64,000 nt of DNA from Laburnicola sp. R22_1 (lineage: Eukaryota; Ascomycota; Dothideomycetes; Pleosporales; Didymosphaeriaceae). Made by a program: the position numbers and the translations under genes. The DNA lies in NCBI GenBank assembly GCA_014281115.1, contig JACONQ010000017.1, forward strand, positions 1,302,001 to 1,366,000, given 5' to 3'. Positions 1 to 10,784 of this stretch are shown piece by piece. Under the pieces are notes generated by a model. The model saw nothing but the letters and a program-made list of their open reading frames with translations, was not told the origin of the DNA and did not search any database. Positions within the stretch are counted from its first letter, which is position 1, and each line of letters opens with the position of its first letter.

Positions 1-522
1 GTTTTTCTTTTTTCTTTCTTGTAGTCTACATGAGACTCGAGGAAGCATTTTGGCTCTTGGCTTTTGGGATGTATTTGGCAGGCCTGCATAGCGCGGCGTT
101 TTATCAGAATAGAATTATCAACCTTGTACCTTGTATCCGCGCGTCAAGTCTTGTAATGGTCGTTCTCTGGTAACCTAAGTGTCCACTATGAGTGAATTAT
201 CGCCATCCGGTACCTAGGTACGATTGTCTAGGAGTGTACTTGGAGCACTTTGCTGAATATACATATTCAACTATACTTCCGTATACAAGAATATATGACT
301 GTAAGATAGCATACAGCTCACAGGATCACCCGGAGTGGCACTCCACCTACGAGTACATCGTATAAAGTCATATACGTTACATTGCGACGACAAGGAGAGT
401 ACAGAAACCTATGCAAGCTAACCCACGACATCTACACTATCCACAGGGTTTTCCGCTTCAGCGGCGTTGATAAACTCCAGATGTCATCAAGCGTCCAATA
501 TCCGGCATCATTCGATAAATAC
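1..522. other. Non-coding left edge
   Basis: I see no supportable gene here. The tract is presumably the 3' flank of the minus-strand membrane-protein gene that ends at 523. The pyrimidine-rich run at the extreme left could belong to a gene outside the window. Confidence 0.4.
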
Positions 523-1695
523 TTAGGTAGATAAGGCCTGGTTCTGGACCTGTCTCTGGGCCTGGGCAAGAGCATCGACCAAAGCAGAAGAACCCACGAT
601 TGCGATCATCTCGAACATGAGGAGGTTCAAAACGACAAACCACAATGCAGAACCGATGCAGATGACCTTGAGCTGGAGCTTGATGAGTCTGCGGCGGGCG
701 TCCCAGTTGAAAGACTTCCAAGCGTCCAAGAAGCCAACAGCACCAGTCCCGCCCAATGCCTTGGACACAACCTTGCCGTCAAAGGTGCGGTCAAACGGCA
801 CAATGACGTCTTGGTCTTCGGGGAGAATGGAGGCCTCGACGCGGATCTGGGTGACGAAAGCAGGCAAGCAGAGGAAGAGGGTGCAGGAGACGGCGATGAT
901 GAAGAGGGCGGACAAGCGAAGGATGATAGACACCCACCGTGCGCCGCTGTAGTCACCGACCTCGGTAAACGAGTTCAACGCAAAGAAGCTGATGAGGATG
1001 ATATAGACAGAGATGAGCGGCATGACGGCGCTGACAATAGCCGGAAGAGCGAGAACCTTCCATGAGCTGCGGGCCGGGACACGCTGCCAGAAGCCGACAT
1101 TACTTGGAGTAGAGATGACTTTGTGCGTCCATGCCGCGTGCAAATTCGCAGTAAGAGCTCCAGCAGCAGCAGCGGTCAGCAGCTCGGGGAGCCGGAAGAA
1201 GGCCGCCATCAACTGAGTCGCATTCATCAAGACCACAGTGTAAAGAAGGCTGTACAAGAAACCTCTCCAGCAAGCGAGCTTGCCAGCTTCGGCAATGAGG
1301 TGGCGGATGGTACCGCGGATCGACGCGGTGATGGGCTTCCGATGGACCAGTGTCATGGCTGGGCCGGTCTCGAGGAGGTCTTCTTTCTCTTCTTTGGAGG
1401 CGGGCTCCTGCGGGTGCGAGACGGTGATAGCGGCGGCGGGCGTCTCGACCATTGCGAGGATGGGGAGGACATCGTGGAGCGTGTATGAGACCTAGTAGCA
1501 TTGTCAGGCTGGAATGCAGTGGAGATGAATGGCTGGGGTCAAACGTACAGCGAACATAAGTACGAGGGACGCGAGCAGTGTCACGCCGAGCACAATAGCA
1601 CCGAACGGGGAGATGGCAGGCGGTGTACTTTGTGCAGCGCCCTTGACCACGGCTGGAGCGTGCTCGAGCCCGCGACGGACGACGTGCTCGAACAT
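523..1695 (-). CDS. Conserved fungal multi-pass membrane protein, function unknown
   Basis: Two exons, 1695-1549 and 1491-523, join in phase 0 across a 57-nt intron (GTACGT donor, CTACTAG acceptor) to give 371 residues. The start is the ATG at 1695, opening MFEHVVRRGLE. Hydrophobic segments lie near residues 32-55, 125-170, 190-219, 227-257 and 320-347, so the protein is very probably polytopic. The stretch between the first two segments is polar and Glu/Lys-rich (around PASKEEKEDLLE) and should be a loop. I recall similar ascomycete proteins labelled 'ubiquitin carrier protein', but I see no E2 fold or catalytic motif, so that label is unsupported. The next gene is divergent across a 935-bp gap. 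The gene model is firm; the function is unknown. Confidence 0.82.
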
Positions 1696-2630
1696 GTTTG
1701 CGAAAGGACAAAGGAGCCCTAGATTAAAATGTAACTAAAAGTGTAACTGAACGCGTTCGTGATGGGTACAGAAACGGCGGGTTTGGAAGAAGGAAGAGAA
1801 GGGTAGAGGGAGGTTATCAGCTGAGGGGCGAGGCCAGAGGTGAATACGGGCGACGAGGCGCAGTGAGACCCTGACGCAACTGGTGCCTAGTGCACGGACC
1901 TGCCGTCGATGATTGGCCGGGATTCACTGGATAAAAGTGGCATTTTCATGCCATACGGGCGTAAGGCGACAAGGCATTCACACTGGAAGGAAGAAGAGGC
2001 ACAGTCATAAATGAATCTTGGTGTCACAAGGAGGACTCGGACGAGGTTAGAATCTCCCACGACGGAATTCCATCAGCGATGATGATCATGGCGATTGTGA
2101 GCAGCGTCACGGAAACTGCCCGTTCAGCTCTATAGTAATTTTGCCCCAAGTTCCAAACAACCCTCCATACGCTCCATACCAACATCTCGGTGATCAGATA
2201 ATGCCATGCTAAGACGCGAGCCTCTTGTAGACCCTTTTTTCCAGACATACCCCATCCGCGTACTTTCCTCGTGGCCCTCCCAACCTTGGACGTAATCCAA
2301 GTTCAAATATCATCCTCACTTATCTCTATCCTCGTCACTTTTACACCCGCGTCCCCGTCTCACGAATCTGTGGCTTTATCGAAAACATGCACGGCTTACC
2401 CACCAACCCGTATCCAATACGTCCCCTCACCCAACATCGGGAAAGGCCCAGCTCTACGCGGGGAGTTTCGTATTGGCCACGCAGCACCCACCCGTACGCG
2501 ACCTGCCTGACACAGGAATCGCATCACGACAATGCCATATAATGCGATATAACATCAGCGGTCCCCATTGCCTCTCCATGGCCATCTCACAGCCTCGAAT
2601 ATCACGACCTGAACGCTACCCAGCGCGATC
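1696..2630. promoter_or_regulatory. Shared upstream region of two divergent transporter-like genes
   Basis: This 935-bp gap separates the starts of a minus-strand membrane protein and a plus-strand EamA-type transporter, so it must hold both promoters. I see no clear TATA box or operator. Short open frames inside it show no coding character. Confidence 0.4.
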
Positions 2631-3809
2631 ATGTCGCAGCCGTCGCCATCTTTACCGTCGCGCAGGCGCGCCCTCGACGACATGATGCAGCGACACGGCA
2701 GCATCGTGCTCATGCTGACCGCGCAGCTGTGCTCCGCCATCCTCGCCACCATTGCCCGCATTCTACGAACAGGCCACGGCGAGCACGAAAGCGAAGCAAT
2801 GGGCACCGCTGAAGTACGACATCGCTCTAATTCCTCCCCTCTCCCCTCCTTCCACCTAGTCTAACCAAGTCAAAAACCGCAGATCCTACTCTTCATGATG
2901 ATAACAACCATGCTCCTATCCTGGACCTACATCACCCTCTTCAACCCCCACTCCTCCTCCTCCTCTTCCTCCTCCGCCGATGACGCCCCAATGCGCAACC
3001 CCGAAACACGCCTCCTCCTCATCATCCGTGGCGTAGCAGGCTTCTTCGGCATCTGGGGCTTCTACTACTCGCTCCGCTACCTCGCCCTCGCCGAAGCGAC
3101 CATCATCAACTTCTTAGCCCCTATCCTCGCCGTTCTCCTGCTGGGCCTGTTCCCAGGTCAGCGGCTGTCGGTGGCGCAGCTACTCGCCGGTTTTGTATCC
3201 ATGGGCGGCGTCGTGTGCGTCCTGCAGCCTTGGAGTGCGGATCTGAAGAGCGTTTCAACTGAACATGCAGTGGCTGTTGCTGCCGCGTTCGTGGGCGTAC
3301 TAGGCGGCGCTGTCTCCTACCTTGTCATTACTCGTCTGGGCGATCGCGTGCATCCCATCTTGACCGTGGCATGGTTCTCGACCTTTTGTGTTGTGCTGAG
3401 CGGGCTGCTGTTGCTTGTGCAATGGCAGAAACTTCGCCTTCCGACTACGCCGCTACAGTGGTTCCTGGGGTGCATCCTCGGCGTCTTGGGATTCACCATG
3501 CACTGGCTCATGACGACGAGTTTGACTCGGGACAGCGACTCGAAGAGGCCTCTAAACTTCATATATACGCAGATCGTATTCGCCATGCTCGCTGATAAAC
3601 TGGTATGGAATGTTTCTCCGGACGCTTGGAAGTATGTTGGGGGTGCATTGATCATCTGCAGCGCCGTGTTCGTGGCATCCACGAAAGCAAACCACCAGTA
3701 CGCACGAGTGCAAAGCGATGCGGAGGGGGAAGATGAAGATGAGTTAGAGCTTGAAGCGAGCAAGGAGCGTGACGAAACGGCCATAGAACTTGTAACGCAT
3801 AGGTTATGA
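2631..3809 (+). CDS. EamA/DMT-superfamily membrane transporter (SLC35G-like)
   Basis: Exons 2631-2813 and 2883-3809 are joined over a 69-nt intron (GTACGA donor, ACCGCAG acceptor) and encode 369 residues. The first exon opens MSQPSPSLPSRRRALDD and enters the first transmembrane segment (GSIVLMLTAQLCSAILATIA). About ten hydrophobic segments follow in two similar halves, the layout of EamA drug/metabolite transporters. The first half carries GFYYSLRYLALAEATIINF, typical of the first EamA repeat, and a second repeat runs from about residue 220. A Ser-rich loop lies near residues 80-90. The last ~45 residues form an acidic cytosolic tail (EGEDEDELELEASKERDE). Homologues move small metabolites or nucleotide-sugar-like solutes, usually in Golgi or plasma membrane. 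The substrate cannot be read from the sequence. Confidence 0.85.
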
Positions 3810-4310
3810 TAGTATAGACCTTACTAGACCAGTCGTAACACCTCGCACCCCCATTTGAACTGTTACGTTGGCACGCATTGGGCACAAAGCATTCTCGTAA
3901 TCTGATATATTACCACCCTGAACACCTAATTAGAGAGACCGACCGTCCGTTCGCCCCATCATTTCGCCATCCATCCAGTCTTTATGCTCCGGTCAGGCCA
4001 CTCATAGTCTCATACAATGAGACCTATAAAAAGATGAAGGAAAACGCAAAAAAGTCGCTAAAAAAAACTTAATCAGAGTTTTGGAAAGAAAATTGTGCGC
4101 CAGTTATGAGCATGCTGGTGCGGGTGAAAACAATTTACGGGTATGCCATGATAGAGGAACCGGCAGTCAGAACATCGCAAGTGAGGATTGTGAATATCGG
4201 TGTGCGTGACATGGAACAACCCTTCCGCTGAGAATTGGTCAAGTATACGCCGTTCTTAGCTAAACCCTGAATCGATTGTGCCGCAGACTTGCGTAACAAT
4301 AGCGACACGC
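3810..4310. other. Convergent 3' intergenic tract
   Basis: This 501-bp gap lies between the ends of the EamA transporter gene and the reticulon gene. It should contain both 3' untranslated regions. An A-rich run near 4030-4075 is the only compositional feature. I see no gene. Confidence 0.4.
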
Positions 4311-5940
4311 TTAGAGAGCAGGCTCAGCAATGGGCTCCTTTGTCGAGACGGGCTCATCTCGGGGCGCCGAAGGGAAATCTTCCCGCTTAACCTCCGGAGA
4401 CATGGAGCGACCACGGTAGTTGTTGATAGTCTCCTGAGCCTTCGCAGTGTATTGCTGAGTGTATCCCTGGACCGTCTTGGCTGCGTTTCCGGTGCGTTCC
4501 GCGGCGAGGTCTTTGAGTTGAGTGGCCTGCTGATTCGCACTGGAGTGAAGCAGTCAGTACACTGTTTCAGACGAATGTGCACAGACGTGAACTCACATGT
4601 TGTAGCCCTTCTCGAGCTGGGCGTCAATGACATCCTTGTTCTTGATGTATACGAGGGGACCCAGGTAGGCAATGGTGGTGGCGATGGCGGCCAAGCCCCA
4701 GAGAGGAACGAATTTGATGAGGAAGTACGAGATTAGGGAAGCGAAGAAAGCCTGCACGTTCTTAGTTTGACGATCCAAAGTGCTCAGCATCAACACTCAC
4801 AGCGATGGTTGTGTAGACGTTTTCGGCGAAGACGATGCGCTGGGACTCGATGACGAAGAAGTTGATGAATTGCTCGATATCGTCTGTGAGCCGCTCAAGC
4901 GATGCCTTCTGGATGGTGAAGTACTTGCGCGGCCTGAACTGCGAAGTCAGACCCTTTCCGAGCACGAACTGTCCGGCGAGCTCTGCGGAAGCCGTCACAC
5001 CAAGGGTCATCCAAAGAGCCTTGAATACATATCGGACAATGTTCAGGTAGCGTGCGGAGAAGATAAACATAATTATGGCGGCGAAAGAGATGGCAGTCGC
5101 GCGAGGGTTCTTCCACTAGAAACGACACAGTCAGTACAAGGTTTAACAGAGGCGTGTGAATGGGAAACTCACGCTAAGAAGACGGTAGAACATGCTATGG
5201 TAATGCGTCAAGGGCTGGCCAGTAGCGGCGGGCTGGTCGGGTGTGGTGCGAGCATTTGCGAGGTCAGCAAACTCGTTTCGCGTCGTCGCGGCCTCAGCCT
5301 TCATGCTCTGTGCAACGGGACCTGGTACAGATCAGTATTGTGTCAACATGGAGTGGGCCCGAGAGTGATTCAGAGAGCATTCAGCAGTCGCTTTACTCGA
5401 AGGAGAGTGGGCCCAAGAGCGATTCGGAGAGCATTCCGCAGTCGCTTTACTCAAAGGAGAGCGCTCTGGTTGTAGTGCTCGAGCTGTGCGGCAGGTGGGA
5501 AGTGTAGGTGGGAATTTCGGCACTGTGTCGCGAGACCATCGTTAGCATGTGAGCCCAAACTGAAGATAAGGCTGCCGGTACTCACCTCACCGTTGGCAAC
5601 ATTGTCCTTCATATTCTTGGTAGTCGGGTGGTTCTGAACGGCGGCCATTGCGGATTGTGCTGCTGAGCGGTTGTCAGAATGTGTGGGTTAGGTGCGTGGT
5701 GGCCAGGCCAGGTGCGATAAGACTGGTTCTGGGCGTTAGCTGCAGCTCGGCACGCTTGGAGCACGAGGGTCTCAATCCGGCACCTACCTTACAGTTCAAC
5801 AGGTTGTCCTCCGCCTTTACAGCGTGGTCAGCGGCCGAGCCGTTGGCACCGCCGTTGGCTTGCGGGTCGGTGCTGCCGTTGCTGGGGCTGTCCTCGCTGA
5901 GCACGAGGGGATCCGTGTTCAGATTGTTCGGCGTCGACAT
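4311..5940 (-). CDS. RTN1: Reticulon-domain ER-shaping protein
   Basis: Six exons (5940-5793, 5662-5591, 5321-5173, 5115-4801, 4751-4597, 4539-4311) give 355 residues. The N-terminal ~110 residues are polar and disordered. A reticulon homology domain starts near residue 112 (HYHSMFYRLLSWKNPRAT) and holds two long hydrophobic hairpins: one around residues 128-160, the other around 222-262, separated by a ~65-residue loop (TSQFRPRKYFTI, DDIEQFINFFVIESQR). This W-shaped topology inserts into the outer leaflet of tubular ER and bends it. The C-terminal tail is polar and ends EPIAEPAL. The third exon is assigned because it gives the junction NGPVAQS, which I recall from fungal reticulons. The 269-nt intron before it is unusually long and holds a 54-bp tandem repeat. 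The family call is confident; the exon 2-3 junction is less so. Confidence 0.85.
5351..5458. repeat. 54-bp tandem repeat (2 copies) inside a reticulon intron
   Basis: Positions 5351-5404 and 5405-5458 are two head-to-tail copies of a 54-bp unit beginning GAGTGGGCCC and ending near TACTC[GA]AAGGA. They differ at only a few positions. A few bases of a third copy follow at 5459. The unit is 18 codons long and stays open in one minus-strand frame, but that frame ends in a stop before the downstream acceptor at 5322. Confidence 0.85.
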
Positions 5941-8312
5941 GTTGACGACAGTATGCTGGGGTGGGTCAGGCTATGGTGAGGCGCAAGTATCTCGGTGGGT
6001 GTCGCGTGCCGTGCGGTTGAGGACAGGTGCATGAAATAGAGTGAGAAGGTTTTGGGAGAGGGGCCTGGGGGGTTGAGGGCAGGAGCAATGCTCGTGTGAG
6101 CATCGGCCGCGTATGACGTCTCGGATAGTCAACAGCAAACATTTCACACTGCGAAACCTGCCGCGGCCCCACACACTATGTCATGGCTACCGCACTGCTT
6201 CAAAATGCGTTCAGCGGCGTGCCCGGCGCGTGAAGTGCTGCTTTGTCGTTCTCCTCGTTCGCGCAGCTTGCTGCCCGGCGGTTTCTTTGCAGTTTCGCGC
6301 ACCGTGCACTTTCATTTCGCATGTGAAGCTCCGCCCAATGTGGCGACGTCATCGGTTCATGTCATTAAAACGGTCACGCGAGCACCACGCTCGATGCACT
6401 TCGCAGACAGGTTGCAATCTTTCCTGTATATTATCGTGGAAGCCTTGTGGCAGCAGCTACCACAGTATATTACAAATGCTTTCATCAGACGTACATCCGG
6501 CTCTCGTTACATTCGGCCTACCCAAAAGCAATACAAGCCGCGGGCAAAATTGGTAATAAATAAAAAGATACGGTGGTCCTGTGCAGGCTCAAACCATTGA
6601 ACAAATTATCCTCGCCATGCACCCTGAGGGCCTGAAAGATACAACAAACAGTTTAGGGGTGTTCAGCATTTATCGAGGCTATAATTTTGTGGTCACAAAG
6701 ATTCTGACGAGGGCGGACGCAGCCTTCCACGTTACTTTCGAAATTGAACCAGTATGCTGTGAGCCATCAAGCTCTTCCCCGCGGCATTCCGGTGAATATC
6801 CGTATCGAGCCTAGCCGTCCTCTTCGACTATGGGTTGTTACTCTTTACTTGGTCAAGAAAGCTACGTGCTTCTTGCCAACCTCAACATCTCCGGCGGTTC
6901 TACCTTTATACCGCAGGGCCATATGAGGTGCCGTGGCAATTGTGGCAACTAGACGTCGGCCCTGGGATAACAATGAGGTTACGGTTTGCCTCGTGGCTGC
7001 AAGCAGAGAAACAAATCCGTCTACATAGGATTCTGATCTCCCCGTTCGCCTTGAAGTGGTGGAGCAAATCGGGAGAGGCGCACTGTGTATGATGGATGGA
7101 TCGGCATACCAGGAATGCGGTTGGGATCGTCGCAAGGGAGTCGAGGCTTGCCTACGATGACGCAGCTGTCTCGCTGGAACTCGGTGGGGACCCCGCCGGA
7201 CCCCTCTCCTTCTCTTTCTTCCAACATGTCTATAAGGTCCCGATCGAAGCTTGCTATCGAGAGACACGAGACGTCTCTTTAGCAGGCTGCGGCGCAGGAT
7301 GCTCAGGAGGCGTGGGCTTGTGAGGTGGTATCAAAGAAAAGGCGGGGCGGCGGGATAAGCGATTCCAGCCCAGCGGAGTGTGGGGGCTCTGACATTGCGA
7401 ATTGGCGCAAGATGCGTGTTGGCTATCTGCTGCCAGCCTGCGCGCTTAGCCACACACTTCGCCACCACCTCCTACTGAGTCCTGCATAGCCTACATAATC
7501 GCTAGGCAACGTCTTCTCCATCCGGGATAGCGTACGCAGCTATCTGTGAATCAGTTGCAGGTCGGCCTGTCCGCCTGGCTAGGGACATGCTGGTAGAGGA
7601 TTGAGGATGCGGCTGTCCTGCGAGGTTGCGCACTCGACATACGAGCCGGTCAACAAGCATGTCGCGGTCGGACGGCTCGACGTCGTATTGGCACGCCGCC
7701 CGCTTTCTTTTCGCAAACGAGAGGATGCCATGGCAGTACGGTGTACCTAGCGAGGCCTGACTGGCAGCCGTCATGCATCCCGCCCTTGTGACAAGGATCC
7801 TCCCGAGGTCGCTGGCTACGCGCGCGGGCGATGACCTGTTCTTAAAACACCTGGGCAGCCACGGGCCATCATGACCTGGCTCAAGACATCCTATCGACGC
7901 CTCTCCAACAAGTGCTGCCCAACAACTCAGTTCCTCCCGCACGCAAGAGCCGCGGGAACCGTTTCGCGCCGACGCCGAGCCTGCTTTTCCTGGGCAGTCC
8001 ACCACGCCTGTCCCGTGCCGCTCACGGGTCGCCCTCCACCCGCGACTGCTTCTCTTCCTCTCCAGCAATCCTCTGTCCACTCGAGTCCTTCCTCGCCGAC
8101 GCCTGCGCCTCCCGTAGGCATATAGCGCCTGCGTCCTGAAGTCATATCACTTTATCCCGCGCCCTCGGTAGCCGACATGGTCAGAGCGTTCTTCGACATA
8201 GCCAGCAACTGCCGTCTGCCGTAATTGCAATACAACGAGCGTTACTGAGCAATCAACTTTCGCTCAGCTCGCCCTCTCCGGAGGGGACTCTGCTCGCATC
8301 TTCCTACTCACC
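5941..8312. other. Long intergenic region between reticulon and Pth11-like genes
   Basis: About 2.4 kb without a convincing gene. It carries the upstream region of the minus-strand reticulon gene and of the plus-strand seven-TM gene. The longest open frame (7502-8080, minus, 192 codons) has erratic, Arg/Ser/Gly-rich composition with no domain, so I treat it as chance. I see no repeats. Confidence 0.4.
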
Positions 8313-9983
8313 ATGATACTGCCGCGGTCATTCTATAACGATGCGCCACCAGAACCCCGTACGCGCATTGAGAACAACCCCACGCTGCTCGTCAGCTGGT
8401 GGTGTACCGCTTTCTCAGTCGTCATAATAGGGCTTCGAATCTCTGGTCGCTACATGAGGAATGAGCGTCTCTTTCGCGAAGATAAGATCATGGCTGGGAG
8501 CCTTATTCCGCTTTTGGCGCGCATGGCACTGATTCACGTCGTCCTCATCTACGGCACGAACAATGCGGACACGGCCGATCTCCAAGATCCAACCAAGATT
8601 CATCATCGCGAGATAGGCTCAAAACTGGTCCTTGCGGCTAGGATATTTTTTACTCTATTGTATGTCTGTCACACCAGTATGACATCTCCTTACTAATACA
8701 TACGCAGTATATGGATGGCCAAGCTCACCGTTTCCGAATTCTTGATGCGGATGACGGAGCGATATTGGAAGAGGGGCTACGAATTCGGATTACGCGGCTT
8801 TCGGATATTTCTCGCTGTTACCCTGCTCGGCGTTGTGATCGCAACTTTGGCAGAGTGTCAGCCCTTCCCTCAGTACTGGCAGGTTGTACCGGAAGCGAAG
8901 CCACAATGTCGTCAGGGATACGGCCATCTCCTGACCATGGGTATTACCGACATCGTCACCGACTTGCTTCTCGTCTTCTTTCCGATTCCAATCATCCTCC
9001 GATCCTCCATGTCACTCAAGCGAAAGGTGTCACTGGTGTCACTCTTTTCCATGTCTGTTATCCTCATCATCATCACTGGAGCTCGCATGCCGCTTGTCAT
9101 CGAAAAGCGTGGGCTGCAACAGTATCGCACAATCTTCGCATCTGCCGAGATCCTGGCAGCAACAGGGGTATCAAACGCCATTATCCTGGGGTCCTTTCTA
9201 CGCGACAGAGGTGTCAAGAAAGCGAAATACAAAGCTGGATCCACGACTGATAGTATGGAACGTCGCCCGTCGACAAAATTGCAAAGTGTGGACAGTGACG
9301 AAAACCTCGCTCGATCTTTTGGCTATCGCACGAACCCAGAGCTGGTGGAGGAGAAGCCTAGCATTGCTCGACCCGCCCAGGCCGCCAACATCAACATCCT
9401 TAACTCACGGGGATCCCCACGACCTTTTTCAGACAGCCACTACCAGTTCCCTCGCGGCCCGTCGCAATTTTCTGAATCTAGCGGCGACTCAGGTCCACCT
9501 CGCAGATATAGCGAGGACTGTCCGCCAAGTCCTCGTGCAAATAGCAGACGAGTCGCATTCTTCGACGCTGGTGGTCTCTTGGAGGGCGAGCCATCCAACG
9601 CAGCTCCATCGCCAGCAGACTCTGTTATTGCTCAGGACTTTGCGCCACAACCGCGGCGCCCATCGAGAAGTTCTCTAGGGCCTAATGGACGGGTATATCC
9701 AACTGGCAGGCGTTCGTCTAGATTGTCTCAACAATCCGAAGATTACGAGTTGGGTACCCGATCCGGTCCTCAACTACTAGATCCAGGAAGCTTGCTGACG
9801 CAAACCGAGGGACCGGCCACAGAGATGTCTCACTCCGCTACATTTCCCACTTCGGCCTCGCAGACAAATCGACCACTATCAGCACGAGGCCCCGCCGCTC
9901 AGAGGGCACGCAGCTCGACTGCAACTAAGCGAACCAGTGTTCCAATCTTACAGGACGCTGGAGGTCTTCTTTCTTCTCCTTAA
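8313..9983 (+). CDS. Pth11-like / fungal rhodopsin-domain seven-TM protein with long cytosolic tail
   Basis: Exons 8313-8659 and 8708-9983 flank a 48-nt intron (GTATGT donor, CGCAG acceptor) and encode 540 residues. The first ~300 residues contain seven hydrophobic segments in the order typical of the fungal rhodopsin-like family (also called Pth11-like or 'integral membrane protein'). Recognisable landmarks are NPTLLVSWWCTAFSVVI (TM1), FTLFIWMAKLTVSEFL (TM3) and GITDIVTDLLLVFFPIPIIL (TM5). This is a large fungal receptor-like family; Pth11 itself takes part in host-surface sensing in Magnaporthe. The C-terminal ~240 residues are hydrophilic, Ser/Pro/Arg-rich and presumably cytosolic. A short motif, D-[AP]-G-[GS]-L-L, recurs there near residues 402, 474 and 532. 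No ligand or signalling partner can be inferred. Confidence 0.85.
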
Positions 9984-10784
9984 AGCGTTATACCCATGAT
10001 TACGGTGGCCATTTTCGGCATTTATGTCTTCCACTTTCAGCGATATATCCCCTGCATTACGGCGTTCATGGTTCAAGGCTTACGAATCATGCATTATGAA
10101 TTCACACTGGTCACATTTGATAGGGGAATAGTTTTTCCCAGGAGCTAGGTAGCGCTACATGGAGACCACATTCGACGATCACTATGGAGGATCACTTTCT
10201 GAACACTGTATTATATAGCATCCAGGTTGCATGGCGTACGTCAAGCCGGCATATCTAATGCGATTATATATTGGGTCTAATGCTACCGCTTCTTGGTGAC
10301 GCGCCCCTCGGGCCCCATGGTAGATTAAATGTGGCCGCCTCGTGGCTTTCCTGGCTAAACACCGTTCTCATAGGGCTGCTGGCTTTGTCCGAGCGCTGCA
10401 TCCTGGTGGTGATCAATGTAAAGGCTCGCTTCCCTAAAGCTGGCGCGGTGGGCAATGCTAGCTATGGATGGGACTTGTCACGGATGGATGTGTCGAGGGG
10501 TGTCAGGAAGGGGTTATACGGGCGCTAGATGTCGTGAGCTATGGCTATGGAGTTATCTCAAGAAGGATCCTACATGTGGTGTATGTGTGCAATGTCGAAA
10601 AGGCACGTGGTGAGAGTCTAGCCTTGGAGTGTGGGAGGCGCTACGGTTATCGATAGGAATCAGGCGCTCGCATTAGTATTTCGCCCGCGCCGAAAACTAA
10701 CGACAGCCACAGTTCCACTAATGTAACATTCTAGCAACCCAGCAATGTTAAAGTCCAAGTCAACACCTCTCGAGCTCCATCGCG
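9984..10784. other. Intergenic region, no gene seen
   Basis: This 801-bp gap runs from the end of the seven-TM gene to the JmjC gene and should carry the former's 3' flank and the latter's promoter. No supportable coding frame, RNA gene or repeat was found. Confidence 0.4.

Noticed and set aside
7502..8080. 192-codon open frame on the minus strand
   Set aside because: Composition is erratic (Arg, Ser, Gly, Cys-rich), there is no domain, and it lies in the upstream region of a well-supported gene.
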